Shown piece after piece: positions 32,686 to 41,533 of a DNA stretch of 49,676 bases. Source of the DNA: Pseudomonas sp. RIT623 (GTDB lineage Bacteria; Pseudomonadota; Gammaproteobacteria; Pseudomonadales; Pseudomonadaceae). The stretch covers positions 1 through 49,676 of the forward strand of contig NZ_SOZA01000037.1 of the NCBI RefSeq assembly GCF_004519305.1. The letters run 5' to 3'. Each line of letters starts with the position of its first letter. Positions within the stretch are counted from its first letter, which is position 1. Both the position numbers and the translations under genes were made by a program. The notes under the pieces were generated by a model that made no database searches, was not told the origin of the DNA, and saw only the letters and a list, made by a program, of their open reading frames with translations.

Positions 32686-35517
32686 ATGTCCAACCGTGAT
32701 ATTTCCCGGCGCTCGTTCCTCCAAGGCGGGCTGATCGCCGGTGTCGGCGTGACCATGGCGCCGCTCGGCAGCCAGGCGTTCGCTGCCCTGATGGAAAGCC
32801 AGGTCACCACCTCGGCGCAGAAGTGGATGAACCATGATGGCAAGGTGCGCGTGCGCAACGACGCATTGTCCAAGGTCTGTGGCGAAAAAGTCTTCGCCCG
32901 CGACATCCGCAGCAAGGATATGCCAGGCTGGCCGCAGCAGCAGGGCCACGCGCTGCTGCTCAAGGCGACCAAGGCCGACCGCATCTACGCCGGCTATGAC
33001 TTGTCGCTGCTTGGCGCCGAGTTGCAGCCGGACCGCATCGTCACCGCCGATGACCTGAAGAAGGACGGCATCGCCTGGCCCGAGGCGCATTCCCCGGATC
33101 CGCTGTTGCCGCCCGGCCAGGTGCCTATGTTCATCGGCCATCCGGTGGCGATCCTGATCTGGCACGACTTCGAGCGTTTCCGCAAGGCCAAGCTCAAGTT
33201 GCAGTTCAACGAAGCGGCAATCCGCTATGGTGCGCAAGCCCCGCTGTACCAGCGCGACCCCTATGGCAGCTTCCGCTTCGTGCGGGTGGGCGGCAAGACG
33301 CCGTTCGACGAGGATACCTTCTCGAGCCTGAAGGACTCGCCGCTTTTCCCCACCATCCTTGCCCGTAAGCCTGTGTGGAACGCCGAGCCCAAGCAGCACG
33401 GCAACCTCACCGAGCAGGGCATGTACCATGCCCAGCGTATCGACGAGCAGCTCAAGCAACCCTCTGAGGACTGGCTGCTGTTCGATGAGCGCTACAAGAC
33501 CCAGTCGATCGAGCCGGCCGCGCTGGAGCCGGACAACGGCAACGGCTGGTTCGACGCCGCTACCGGCACCTTGCATTTCGTTGTCGCCAGCCAGTGCCCG
33601 TTCGAAGTGGCGCAAGAGTGCGTGCACATGATCAAGCCGTCGCGCTTCGGCCTGAAGCACTTGAACATGCACCCGGGCTACACGGTCGGCTACGGCTCCA
33701 AGGACAACAACATCTTCCCGTTCTACGCCGCCGTGGCCGCCCTGTACGGCGCGGGCGTGCCGATTCGCCTGGCCAACGACCGCTACGAGCAGTTCCAGAG
33801 CGGCATCAAGCGCCACCCGTTCGACATCCGCTACCAACTGGCGGTGGACAAGAACGACCTGAGCTTCCAGATCTTCCGCGCCGAGATGACCGTTGATGGC
33901 GGCGGGCGCATCAACTACAGCCCGTCGGTGGCCGCAGTGGGGGCCACCGCGGCCCAGTCGATCTACTACATGCCGCAGAACGACCTGGCCGTGACCGCCT
34001 ATCACTCGCGCGGGGTCGAGGCCGGCTCCATGCGCGGCTACGGCACCCTGCAGAGCATGGCCGCCACCGAGATGATGGTCGATGAAATCGCTAACCGCCT
34101 GGGTGTCGACGCCATCGAGCTGCGCCGCAGGAATGCCCTCAAGTCGGGCATGAAGAACACCCAGGGCGCGGTGCCCGCCGGCGCCCTGCGCCTGCACGAG
34201 ATCCTCGACAAGGCCAGCCAGCACGACTGGTGGAAGAACCGCCAGGCGCGCAAGCAGGCCGAGGACGCCAAGGACCACGACAACTGGTACGGCGTGGGCT
34301 TCGCCATCACCCAGAAAGACTTCGGCACCGGCGCCGAAGCGCCGCTGGCAGCCATCGAGTTCAACGCCGACGGCCAGATCAGCCTGCGCCATATCGGCAC
34401 CGAGCTGGGCACGGGCATGTCCACCTCCCAGGCCTTCGTGGTAAGCGACTTCCTTGGCCGCGCCGCCGACCAGGTGCAGACCGCGCAGACCGAATGGCCG
34501 GAGTTGGCCCTGAGCACCAGCGGCAACCCGTACCTGATGAGCCAGGCCGAGCAGGACGCCGCACTGCGCAACCCACGCTGGGTGGCCAAGCTGGCCTCGC
34601 CGTCGTCGGCGACCAACTCGGCGTTCTACTTCAGCCACGCCACCCGCGAAGCCGCCCGTGTGCTGTTCAACCACGGCCTGTGGCCGGCAGCGGTTGCGTT
34701 GTGGCGTCAGGGGCCGTTCGGCGGCCAGGCCAACCCGCTGGTGGTGCGCCGCGAGAGCGCGGTGTGGGTCAACGGCGCGCTGACCGGCAACGGCCTGGAG
34801 CCGATACCATTCACCGTGCTGGCCAAGAAAGCTCATGAGATGGGCCTGGTCACTGGCGTCAGCGTGCATGCGTTCAACCGCTGGAGCTGGGCCGAGGCCG
34901 ATTTTGTCATCGACGGCGTGCGCGAGCGTTTGCCGCTGGACGGCTTGGCGGTGAAGTACGGCGACGGTGCGCCGAACGCCAAGAAGGCGCAGATGAACAG
35001 CGCCGGCTTCCACCTGCTCGACCGGCAGAACGCCGCATACCCGGCCACCCAGCTGAACAACGCCATGGTCACCTACTACAGCCCGGTGGCGACCATCGTC
35101 GAGGTCAAGGTCAACAAGGGCAGTGGCGAGGTGAGCGTGCTCAACCACCACAGCTGGGTCGAGTGCGGCCGGGTGCTGGTGCCGGAGTTGGTCAAGGGCC
35201 AGCTCGAAGGCGGTATTGCCATGGGCATCGGCCATGCCTTGCTGGAAGAAATGCCGTTGTACGAGGGTGGCCCGGGCGAGGGCGACTGGAACTTCAACCG
35301 CTATCGCCTGCCGATGGCCAAGCACGTGGCGGTGTGGAAGCAGACCTCGGAGATCCTGCCGCCGCTGTCGCCCACCGACCCGTCCAAGGGCATCGCCGAG
35401 GTGGTGATGATCCCGGTGGTCGGTGCCATCGCCAACGCCGTGGCCCACGCCACCGGCAAGCGCGTGCGCGACCTGCCCATCACCCCCGCCCGCGTCAAGG
35501 AGGCCCTCAATGGCTGA
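32686..35517 (+). CDS. Molybdopterin-binding large subunit of a periplasmic xanthine-dehydrogenase-family aldehyde oxidase
   Basis: A 943-residue catalytic subunit of the molybdenum hydroxylase family. A twin-arginine signal is present at residues 7-12 (SRRSFL), followed by a hydrophobic run ending AFA, so the folded enzyme is exported. The expected active-site glutamate is E905 in SKGIAEVVMIP. The order large subunit, 2Fe-2S subunit, tri-heme cytochrome c is that of isoquinoline oxidoreductase/nicotinate dehydrogenase/periplasmic aldehyde oxidase systems, which give electrons to the respiratory chain instead of NAD. Pseudomonas putida relatives of this operon have been linked to oxidation of aromatic and furanic aldehydes; the substrate here is inferred. 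AGAGGA precedes the ATG. The stop overlaps the next gene by 8 bp. Confidence 0.88.
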   Translation: MSNRDISRRSFLQGGLIAGVGVTMAPLGSQAFAALMESQVTTSAQKWMNHDGKVRVRNDALSKVCGEKVFARDIRSKDMPGWPQQQGHALLLKATKADRIYAGYDLSLLGAELQPDRIVTADDLKKDGIAWPEAHSPDPLLPPGQVPMFIGHPVAILIWHDFERFRKAKLKLQFNEAAIRYGAQAPLYQRDPYGSFRFVRVGGKTPFDEDTFSSLKDSPLFPTILARKPVWNAEPKQHGNLTEQGMYHAQRIDEQLKQPSEDWLLFDERYKTQSIEPAALEPDNGNGWFDAATGTLHFVVASQCPFEVAQECVHMIKPSRFGLKHLNMHPGYTVGYGSKDNNIFPFYAAVAALYGAGVPIRLANDRYEQFQSGIKRHPFDIRYQLAVDKNDLSFQIFRAEMTVDGGGRINYSPSVAAVGATAAQSIYYMPQNDLAVTAYHSRGVEAGSMRGYGTLQSMAATEMMVDEIANRLGVDAIELRRRNALKSGMKNTQGAVPAGALRLHEILDKASQHDWWKNRQARKQAEDAKDHDNWYGVGFAITQKDFGTGAEAPLAAIEFNADGQISLRHIGTELGTGMSTSQAFVVSDFLGRAADQVQTAQTEWPELALSTSGNPYLMSQAEQDAALRNPRWVAKLASPSSATNSAFYFSHATREAARVLFNHGLWPAAVALWRQGPFGGQANPLVVRRESAVWVNGALTGNGLEPIPFTVLAKKAHEMGLVTGVSVHAFNRWSWAEADFVIDGVRERLPLDGLAVKYGDGAPNAKKAQMNSAGFHLLDRQNAAYPATQLNNAMVTYYSPVATIVEVKVNKGSGEVSVLNHHSWVECGRVLVPELVKGQLEGGIAMGIGHALLEEMPLYEGGPGEGDWNFNRYRLPMAKHVAVWKQTSEILPPLSPTDPSKGIAEVVMIPVVGAIANAVAHATGKRVRDLPITPARVKEALNG

Positions 35518-36049
35518 TCGCAAGCTGCAACTGACCCTCAATGGTCAATCCGTCGTCACCGAGGTGGTCCCCGATGACCTGGCGATGATCGACTACCTGC
35601 ACGAATACCAGAACCTCACAGGATCCCGCCTGGGCTGTGGCCAGGGCATCTGCCATGCCTGCGTGGTGATCGTCGACAATCCCGACGGCACCAGCGAGGA
35701 AGTACGCACCTGTATCACCGGCGCGCACTACTTCGAGGGCAAGAAGGTGCGCACCATCGAAGGCCACGCCAAGCGTGACGAAGCCGGGAACCTGGGCGAA
35801 TTGAGCCCGATCCAGCAGAAGTTCGTCGATCGCTTCGCTTTCCAGTGCAGCTACTGCGCCCCGGGCTTTGTCAACGCCGCCACGGTGCTGGTGGAGAAGG
35901 CCCAGCGCCAGCCACTGAAGAAGAGCGAGCTGGAGGACGCCATCGAGGCCAGCCTGGGCCACCACGTGTGCCGCTGCACTGGCTACGTGCGTTATTACGA
36001 GGCGACCCGCGATGTGCTGACCGATCTCGGTCTGGTCAAGGAGGCTTGA
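35510..36049 (+). CDS. 2Fe-2S subunit of the molybdenum hydroxylase
   Basis: A 179-residue electron-transfer subunit with both expected clusters. The plant-type 2Fe-2S cluster uses C43, C48, C51 and C68 (CGQGICHAC...C); the second, in the helical domain, uses C113, C116, C154 and C156 (CSYC...CRC). It relays electrons from the molybdenum site to the next subunit, the cytochrome c. No signal peptide is present, so it must be exported with the Tat-targeted large subunit as a complex. The ATG at 35510 lies inside the last codons of the large subunit and is preceded by AAGGAGG at 35497-35503, a strong site that supports this start and suggests coupled translation. Confidence 0.92.
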   Translation: MADRKLQLTLNGQSVVTEVVPDDLAMIDYLHEYQNLTGSRLGCGQGICHACVVIVDNPDGTSEEVRTCITGAHYFEGKKVRTIEGHAKRDEAGNLGELSPIQQKFVDRFAFQCSYCAPGFVNAATVLVEKAQRQPLKKSELEDAIEASLGHHVCRCTGYVRYYEATRDVLTDLGLVKEA

Positions 36050-36051
36050 GC

Positions 36052-37263
36052 ATGATGCGCGTTTTCAACGGCCTGGCATTGGCCATTGGCGCGGCGCTGG
36101 CCTTCAGCGTCCAGGCGGCCGACCAGGACCAGGTCAAGCGCGGCGAATACCTCGCCCGCGCCGCCGACTGCATGGCCTGCCACACCGCCGAAGGTGGCGC
36201 GCCCTACGCGGGCGGGCTGCCGATCCATTCGCCGTTCGGCACCATCTACGGCACCAACATCACCCCGGACAAGCAGTACGGCATCGGCAACTACAGCGCT
36301 GACGAGTTCTTCGCCGCCCTCACCGAAGGCAAGCGCAAGGACGGCGCCAACCTGTACCCAGCCATGCCATACACCTCGTACCACCTGGTCAAGCGCGAAG
36401 ATGCCGATGCCATCCACGCCTACCTGATGACCGTGGCGCCGATCAATCGCCCGGCCCCTGAAACCAGCCTGAGCTTCCCGTTCAACGTGCGCGCGGGCCT
36501 GATCGGCTGGAACATGCTCTACGGCAAGAGCGTGCAACTCGAAGAGGGCAAGGGCAACAGCGAGGCCTGGAAGCGTGGCCAGTACATGGTCGAGGTGCTC
36601 GGCCACTGCGGCGAGTGTCACACCCCGCGCAACCCGATCGGCGCCCTGGAGCAGGACAAGCGCCTGACCGGCGGCCTGCTCGGCGGCTACCTGGCGCCGA
36701 GCCTGCTGGCCAACGACCTGGCCGAGCGCGGCTGGAACCAGGCCGACCTGGCGACCTTCCTCAAGCACGGCATGAGCGCCCAAGGCAGCATGTTCAACGA
36801 GATGTACCCGGTGGTGCACCACAGCACCCAGCATCTCGAAGACAGCGACCTGGCCGCCATGGCCACCTTCCTGCTCGGCGACCGGCCGCCGGCGGCCAAG
36901 GTGGTCCAGGCCGTGGCCCACGAGACCCTGGGCGAGAGCGCCAAGCGTGGCCGCCAGCAATACCTCAACGTCTGCGCCGGTTGCCATGGCGGCGACGGCG
37001 AGGGCAAGCCGCACATCGCAGTGGCCATGCAGGGCAACACCATCCTGCGCCAGGCCGACTCGCGCAACCTGGTCAAGGTGATCGTCGAGGGCATCCGCGA
37101 GCAGCAGTTCACCGGTTTCGAGCGCATGCAGCCGATGCCGGGCTTCGCCGGCAAGCTCGACGACCAGCAGTTGACCGACATGGTCAATTACCTGCGTGAG
37201 GCCTGGGGTGGCTTGCCGGGCGACTTCAGCACCCAGCAACTGGCCCAGCTGAAGGCGGACTGA
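36052..37263 (+). CDS. Tri-heme c-type cytochrome, electron acceptor subunit
   Basis: A 403-residue protein with a signal peptide (MMRVFNGLALAIGAALAFSVQA) and three heme-binding CXXCH motifs at C40 (CMACH), C186 (CGECH) and C308 (CAGCH). This is the layout of the cytochrome subunit found with membrane-linked alcohol and aldehyde dehydrogenases. It should take electrons from the 2Fe-2S subunit in the periplasm and pass them to ubiquinone or a terminal oxidase. The ATG at 36052 lies 2 nt after the previous stop and is preceded by AAGGAGG (36038-36044). The gene is part of the same five-gene operon. No C-terminal membrane anchor is evident, so attachment to the membrane may be by the signal region or by partners. 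Confidence 0.92.
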   Translation: MMRVFNGLALAIGAALAFSVQAADQDQVKRGEYLARAADCMACHTAEGGAPYAGGLPIHSPFGTIYGTNITPDKQYGIGNYSADEFFAALTEGKRKDGANLYPAMPYTSYHLVKREDADAIHAYLMTVAPINRPAPETSLSFPFNVRAGLIGWNMLYGKSVQLEEGKGNSEAWKRGQYMVEVLGHCGECHTPRNPIGALEQDKRLTGGLLGGYLAPSLLANDLAERGWNQADLATFLKHGMSAQGSMFNEMYPVVHHSTQHLEDSDLAAMATFLLGDRPPAAKVVQAVAHETLGESAKRGRQQYLNVCAGCHGGDGEGKPHIAVAMQGNTILRQADSRNLVKVIVEGIREQQFTGFERMQPMPGFAGKLDDQQLTDMVNYLREAWGGLPGDFSTQQLAQLKAD

Positions 37264-37264
37264 A

Positions 37265-38236
37265 GTGCAGCATCTGGACCTGCAGGTGGTGCGCCAGGCC
37301 GCGCAGTGGTCCCGCGACGGGCTGCCGGTGTGGCTGTGCACGGTGCTCTGCACCTATGGCTCGGCGCCCCGCGCGCCGGGCTCGCTGCTGGCGGTCAATG
37401 GCCAGGGGCACTGGCTCGGCTCGCTGTCCGGTGGCTGCGTCGAGGAGGACTTTCTCGAGCGCCTCGGCGCGGGCGAGTTCAGCGCGGCGGTGGCCGTGGT
37501 GCGTTATGGCGACGGCAGCGACACGCGCGCGAACATCCGCCTGCCGTGTGGCGGCATTCTCGACGTGCTGGTCGAGCACCTTCCCGCCGATTGCGCCACC
37601 CAGGCGCACTTTGCCGAGCTGGAGGCGGCACTGTTGGGGCGACGTCGACTGTTGCGCGAGGTCGACCTGCGCAGCGGCCAATGCCGACTGAGCGACGATC
37701 ACAGCCAGGGCCCACGGGTCGAGCAGGGCGAGCATTGCGTGCGCCTGCGCATCGGCGCCGCCCAGCGCTTGCTGCTGGCGGGTTATTCGAGCGTCGCGCA
37801 TTTCTGCGCGGAGTTCGGCAAAGGCCTGGGGTTCGAGGTGGTGCTGTGCGACCCACGGGACGAGGTGATGGACAATGTGGTGCTCGACGGGGTAGAAATC
37901 CGCCGTGAACTGCCTTCGCTGTTCATCGCCAATGGTGGTTGCCACCGCGACACTGCGGTGGTGGCCCTCACCCACGACCCGAAGATCGATGACCTGGCCA
38001 TGCTCGAAGCCGTCCGTACCGAAGCCTTCTACATTGGGGTGATGGGCTCGCGCGCCACTTCGGCAAAACGCCGGGAGCGCCTGCGCCGTATCGGCGAGCT
38101 GGGTGATGCCGAGATGGCGCGTATACATGCGCCTATTGGCCTGAACCTGGGCAGCAAGACCCCGGCGGAGATCGCCCTGGCGGTGCTCGCCGATATCCTG
38201 CGTACCCGTAGCGGCATCGCCCGCGAGGCGTTGTGA
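37265..38236 (+). CDS. XdhC/CoxF-family molybdenum-enzyme maturation protein
   Basis: A 323-residue XdhC-type factor. The N-terminal domain has the conserved GSAPRAPGSLLAV and LSGGCVEEDF segments, where the cysteine is a hallmark of the family; the C-terminal half is a Rossmann-like domain with a motif near ALTHDPKIDD and GVMGSRATSAKRRERL. XdhC proteins bind the molybdenum cofactor, help its sulfuration and insert it into the large subunit before Tat export. It begins GTG at 37265, one base after the cytochrome stop, and its own stop overlaps the next gene by 4 bp (GTGA). Placement directly behind the structural genes indicates it serves that enzyme. In related operons this position is called paoD or xdhC. 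Confidence 0.88.
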   Translation: MQHLDLQVVRQAAQWSRDGLPVWLCTVLCTYGSAPRAPGSLLAVNGQGHWLGSLSGGCVEEDFLERLGAGEFSAAVAVVRYGDGSDTRANIRLPCGGILDVLVEHLPADCATQAHFAELEAALLGRRRLLREVDLRSGQCRLSDDHSQGPRVEQGEHCVRLRIGAAQRLLLAGYSSVAHFCAEFGKGLGFEVVLCDPRDEVMDNVVLDGVEIRRELPSLFIANGGCHRDTAVVALTHDPKIDDLAMLEAVRTEAFYIGVMGSRATSAKRRERLRRIGELGDAEMARIHAPIGLNLGSKTPAEIALAVLADILRTRSGIAREAL

Positions 38237-38796
38237 GCGTCGTCGCCCTGGTGTTGGCGGCCGGCCAAGGTTCGCGCTTCGGCGCGGACAAGCGCCGGGC
38301 GCTGCTGGGCGATGGCCGCAGCCTGTTGCAGCACAGCGTCGAGCGCGCCCTGGCGGTGTTCGACGAGGTGCGCGTGGTGCTGCGCGCAGGCGAGCGGGCC
38401 GCGGATCTTGGGCTGCCGCCAGCCTGCCGGGTCGTCCACAGCCCCGAGGCAGGCCTGGGTATGGGCCATAGCCTGGCGGCCGGCGCGGCGTCGCTGGCAG
38501 ACAGCGAGGCGCAGGCGGTGGCGATCCTGCTCGGGGACATGCCGTGGATCGGGGCGGCGACCTTCCGTCGTCTGCTTGCCTCGGCGGCGCCCTCGGTCAT
38601 CGTGGTGCCGTGTCATCAGGGGCAGAACGGCCACCCGGTGGTGTTCGGCCGGGATTACTGGGCCGAGCTTGGCCAGTTGTCCGGCGATGAAGGCGCGCGC
38701 TCGGTGCTGCGGCGGCATGCGAACAGCGTTTTGCTCCTGGATTTGCAGGACAGCGGTGTGCTGCGCGACGTCGATACGCCCTCAGCGCTCGGCTAG
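38233..38796 (+). CDS. MocA/MobA-like molybdenum cofactor nucleotidyltransferase
   Basis: A 187-residue nucleotidyltransferase. The N-terminal signature LVLAAGQGSRFGADKRRALLG is the NTP-binding loop (LAAGxxxRxGxxK), LLGDMPWIGAATF is the metal-binding aspartate region, and GQNGHPVVFGRDYW is a conserved third motif. This pattern is that of MocA, which adds cytidine to molybdopterin to form MCD, the cofactor used by xanthine-dehydrogenase-family enzymes in bacteria; MobA-type guanylylation is less likely given the neighbours. GTG start in a 4-bp overlap with xdhC, so translation is coupled. It is the last gene of the operon. Confidence 0.85.
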   Translation: MSVVALVLAAGQGSRFGADKRRALLGDGRSLLQHSVERALAVFDEVRVVLRAGERAADLGLPPACRVVHSPEAGLGMGHSLAAGAASLADSEAQAVAILLGDMPWIGAATFRRLLASAAPSVIVVPCHQGQNGHPVVFGRDYWAELGQLSGDEGARSVLRRHANSVLLLDLQDSGVLRDVDTPSALG

Positions 38797-38832
38797 ACTG
38801 CCCGGGGGCCGCCGCGTCACCGACGCCACCAT

Positions 38833-38848
38833 TGAGGGAAAACCCTCA
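38833..38848. terminator. Small stem-loop after the molybdenum operon
   Basis: TGAGGG-aaaa-CCCTCA, a 6-bp perfect stem with an A loop. It is 37 bp after the last operon gene and 67 bp before hchA. There is no T-run, so it may be a weak terminator or an operator for hchA. Confidence 0.35.
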
Positions 38849-38914
38849 TTGCCGCTCATCCGGCGGCCTCCTAGCATGGATCCGGTTACCTAACCCAGGC
38901 ACAGGAGCACTACC

Positions 38915-39769
38915 ATGACCAGCCCCAACGACGAAAAACGCCCAACCCCCGACCCCGCCGAGGACAACGCTTTCTTCCCCTCGCCGTATTCCCTCAGCCA
39001 GTTCACCTCGAGCAAGTCCGACCTCAGCGGCGCCGACTACCCCGACGCCTACCAGGGCGGGCGCTGGAAGATCTTGCTGATCGGCGCCGACGAGCGCTAC
39101 CTGCTCACCGACAACGGCACGCTGTTCTCCACTGGTAACCACCCGGTGGAAACCCTGCTGCCGATGTACCACCTGGACAAGGCCGGTTTTGCCTTCGACG
39201 TCGCGACCTTGTCGGGTAACCCGGTCAAGTTCGAATACTGGGCCATGCCCGGCGAGGACACCGAGGTGCTGGGCCTGTTCGATCGCTACAAGCCAGCGTT
39301 CAAGCAGCCGCGCAAGCTCGCCGATGTGCTGGAACAGGCCCTGGGTGAGGACTCGGACTATATCGGTGTGTTCATCCCGGGCGGCCACGGCGCGCTGATC
39401 GGCCTGCCGGAAAGCGAGGAAGTCGGGCGAGTGCTGCAATGGGCGGCGGACCACGACAAGTTCGTCATCACCCTGTGCCACGGCCCGGCGGCGCTGCTGG
39501 CCGGCGGCAAGCTCTACGACGGCTACAAGATCTGCGCCTTCCCTGACGATCTGGATGCCAAGACCCCGGATATCGGCTACATGCCCGGCCACCTGACCTG
39601 GAAGTTCGGCGAACGGCTCCAGGCCCAGGGCGTCGAGATCATCAACAAGGGCATTTCCGGTGCCGTCCACCAGGACCGCAAGCTGCTCACCGGCGACAGT
39701 CCGTTGGCCGGTAATGCCCTGGGCAAGTTGGCCGCCGCGGCGTTGCTCAAGGCAGTCAACGGCGGATGA
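38915..39769 (+). CDS. hchA: HchA/Hsp31-type glyoxalase III and protein deglycase
   Basis: A 284-residue DJ-1/PfpI-superfamily protein. The nucleophile is Cys188 in TLCHGPAALL, the Hsp31-type elbow, and the glyoxalase-class segment VFIPGGHGALIGLPES precedes it. Length (about 283) matches HchA, which is longer than the 180-190-residue DJ-1/YajL proteins because of an N-terminal extension, visible here as residues 1-50. It converts methylglyoxal to lactate without glutathione and acts as a holding chaperone under stress. CACAGGAG precedes the ATG. The stop codon overlaps the start of a LuxR-type regulator by 4 bp, so both are made from one mRNA. Confidence 0.93.
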   Translation: MTSPNDEKRPTPDPAEDNAFFPSPYSLSQFTSSKSDLSGADYPDAYQGGRWKILLIGADERYLLTDNGTLFSTGNHPVETLLPMYHLDKAGFAFDVATLSGNPVKFEYWAMPGEDTEVLGLFDRYKPAFKQPRKLADVLEQALGEDSDYIGVFIPGGHGALIGLPESEEVGRVLQWAADHDKFVITLCHGPAALLAGGKLYDGYKICAFPDDLDAKTPDIGYMPGHLTWKFGERLQAQGVEIINKGISGAVHQDRKLLTGDSPLAGNALGKLAAAALLKAVNGG

Positions 39770-40476
39770 GGGACCTGCCATTCGATCAGGTGGTGCAAGC
39801 CGTCCAGCGGATCGCGCAGGCCACCGACCTGGCGGATATCCAGTCGGCCGTGCGCAATGTCGCCCGGCCGCTGGGCTATGACCGCTTCGTGCTGTTCAGC
39901 GCCAGCGCTGCGCGGGACGAGGTGCTCGAGCGTATCCATTGGGTGGAGGGGGACTGGTTCGGCGATGGCCAGGCAGTCGACGCCCAGACCTACGTGCGCC
40001 ACTGTCCGGTGACCCGTCACCTGCTGGCGGCACGCGAGCCGTTCTTCTGGAGCAAGCGGCTGGACGCTGGCAACGAGCGCTACCGGGTGGTGCGGGCGCC
40101 GAGCGGGCCGGGCATCCACGGCTTGCAGGTGCCGGTATTCGGTCCCGCAGGCCTGGAAGGCGCCATGAGTTTCGGCGGTGCGCAGGTCGTGGCGACACCT
40201 GCCGCACGGCTGGCCCTGACGCTGCTGGCCCAGGCCGCGTTCGCGGGCGCTCGGCGGCTGCTGGAGGCGCCCAGCGGGGAGGGGCGCTTGTCCGAGCGTG
40301 AGCGCCAGGTGCTGGCCTGGACCGCCGCCGGGCAGCGCCAGGCCGATATCGCCGCCACCCTCGGCCTGTCGCTGCGCACGGTGGAAAACCACCTGCGCGC
40401 CGCCCGCCGGCGCCTGGGTGTGAGCACCACCGCCCAAGCGATCAGGATCGCCCTGGGCAGTGGCGCGCTCGACTGA
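39766..40476 (+). CDS. LuxR-type 'solo' regulator coupled to hchA
   Basis: A 236-residue protein with an N-terminal autoinducer-binding-like domain (residues 10-150) and a C-terminal GerE helix-turn-helix (LSERERQVLAWTAAGQRQADIAATLGLSLRTVENHLRAARRRLGV). No luxI gene is nearby. The binding pocket keeps an aromatic pattern (W..GDW, Y77, W64-like) and the glycine before LQVPVF, but the position of the invariant Asp of the DP motif is Cys80 (HCP), so an ordinary acyl-homoserine lactone is unlikely to bind in the classical way. ATG at 39766 overlaps the hchA stop (ATGA), giving translational coupling. It may regulate hchA in response to an electrophile or metabolite; that is inference. Its stop is 1 bp from the convergent oxidoreductase gene. 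Confidence 0.85.
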   Translation: MRDLPFDQVVQAVQRIAQATDLADIQSAVRNVARPLGYDRFVLFSASAARDEVLERIHWVEGDWFGDGQAVDAQTYVRHCPVTRHLLAAREPFFWSKRLDAGNERYRVVRAPSGPGIHGLQVPVFGPAGLEGAMSFGGAQVVATPAARLALTLLAQAAFAGARRLLEAPSGEGRLSERERQVLAWTAAGQRQADIAATLGLSLRTVENHLRAARRRLGVSTTAQAIRIALGSGALD

Positions 40477-40477
40477 C

Positions 40478-41494
40478 TCAGCCCTTGTGTGCGACGTTCA
40501 GCACCACTTTGCCGATGTGCCGGCCAGACTCCATCAGCGCATGGGCCTGGCTGGCCGCCGCCAATGGGAAGGTGGCGTGGATCAGCGGCTTGACCGCGCC
40601 ACTGCGCACATGGGGCCAGGCCTTGGCCTGCAGCTCGGCGAGGATCACCGCCTTGTCGTCGGCGCTGCGCGCGCGCAGGGTCGAACCGATATGGGTCAGG
40701 CGCTTGGTGAGCATGGGGAACAGGTCGACCTCGGTGGCCGGGCCCTTGATCACACCGATCTGCACGATGCGCCCGTCCATGGCCGCGGCCTTGAAGTTGC
40801 GCGCGACATAGTCGCCGGCAATGATATCGACGATCACATCGACGCCACGGCCTTCGGTGTGCAGCAGCACCTGCTCGACGAAGTCCTCGCGGCTGTAGTC
40901 GATGGCGACATCGGCGCCCAACTCGAGGCTCGCTGCCTGTTGCCCAGGGCCGTTGACCGTGGTGAACACCTGCGCCGCGCCCAGGGCCTTGGCCAGTTGC
41001 GTGGCGGTGGTGCCGATGCCCGAGGCGCCGCCGTGGATCAGCACGCTTTCGCCGGCCTTGAAAGCGCCGCGCTGGAACAGGTTGACCCAGACGGTCATGA
41101 AGGTTTCGGGCAGCGCCGCGCCCTCGACCATCGACAGGTTGTCGGGCAGGTGCGCGGTGGTACGCTCGTCAGCCACGGCATACTCGGCGTAACCACCACC
41201 CTGGACCAGGGCGATGACCGCGTCGCCGAGGGCGAAGCCCTTGACCTGCGCGCCGAGTGCGACCACCTGGCCGGCAATTTCCAGGCCCGGGATGTCCGGG
41301 GCGCCGGCGGGCGGATCGTACAGGCCCTTGCGTTGCAGCAGGTCCGGGCCATTGACGCCGGCGGCGTGCACCTGGATCAGCACCTCGCGCGGGCCGGGTT
41401 GCGGTGTGGCGTGGCTGGCGGCTTGCAAGACCTCCGGGCCGCCAGGCTGGGTGATGTCGATGGCGGTCATGTGGCTGGGAACGATGTGACGCAT
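40478..41494 (-). CDS. NADPH:quinone oxidoreductase (zinc-independent medium-chain dehydrogenase)
   Basis: A 338-residue medium-chain dehydrogenase/reductase of the quinone oxidoreductase group (QOR/PIG3 type). It has the GroES-like N-terminal domain (GVNGPDLLQRKGLYDPP, residues 45-62) and the Rossmann motif HGGASGIGTTATQLAKALGA for NADPH. The catalytic-zinc ligands of alcohol dehydrogenases are absent, so it reduces quinones or enones rather than alcohols. The ATG at 41494 (MRHIVPSH) is chosen because AGAGG lies just upstream; starts at 41509 and 41470 are possible. It is divergent from a LysR gene, with a LysR-type box between them, so it is likely its target. It is convergent with the LuxR solo, separated by a single base. 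Confidence 0.88.
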   Translation of the reverse strand: MRHIVPSHMTAIDITQPGGPEVLQAASHATPQPGPREVLIQVHAAGVNGPDLLQRKGLYDPPAGAPDIPGLEIAGQVVALGAQVKGFALGDAVIALVQGGGYAEYAVADERTTAHLPDNLSMVEGAALPETFMTVWVNLFQRGAFKAGESVLIHGGASGIGTTATQLAKALGAAQVFTTVNGPGQQAASLELGADVAIDYSREDFVEQVLLHTEGRGVDVIVDIIAGDYVARNFKAAAMDGRIVQIGVIKGPATEVDLFPMLTKRLTHIGSTLRARSADDKAVILAELQAKAWPHVRSGAVKPLIHATFPLAAASQAHALMESGRHIGKVVLNVAHKG

Positions 41495-41533
41495 GAGGAC
41501 CTCTGTCATTCTGAAGAAAGGTGCGTCACAGGG

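Noticed and set aside
32668..35541. A 957-residue minus-strand reading covering the molybdenum large subunit
   Set aside because: It is the shadow of a well-supported gene with Tat signal, active-site glutamate and strong binding site on the + strand.
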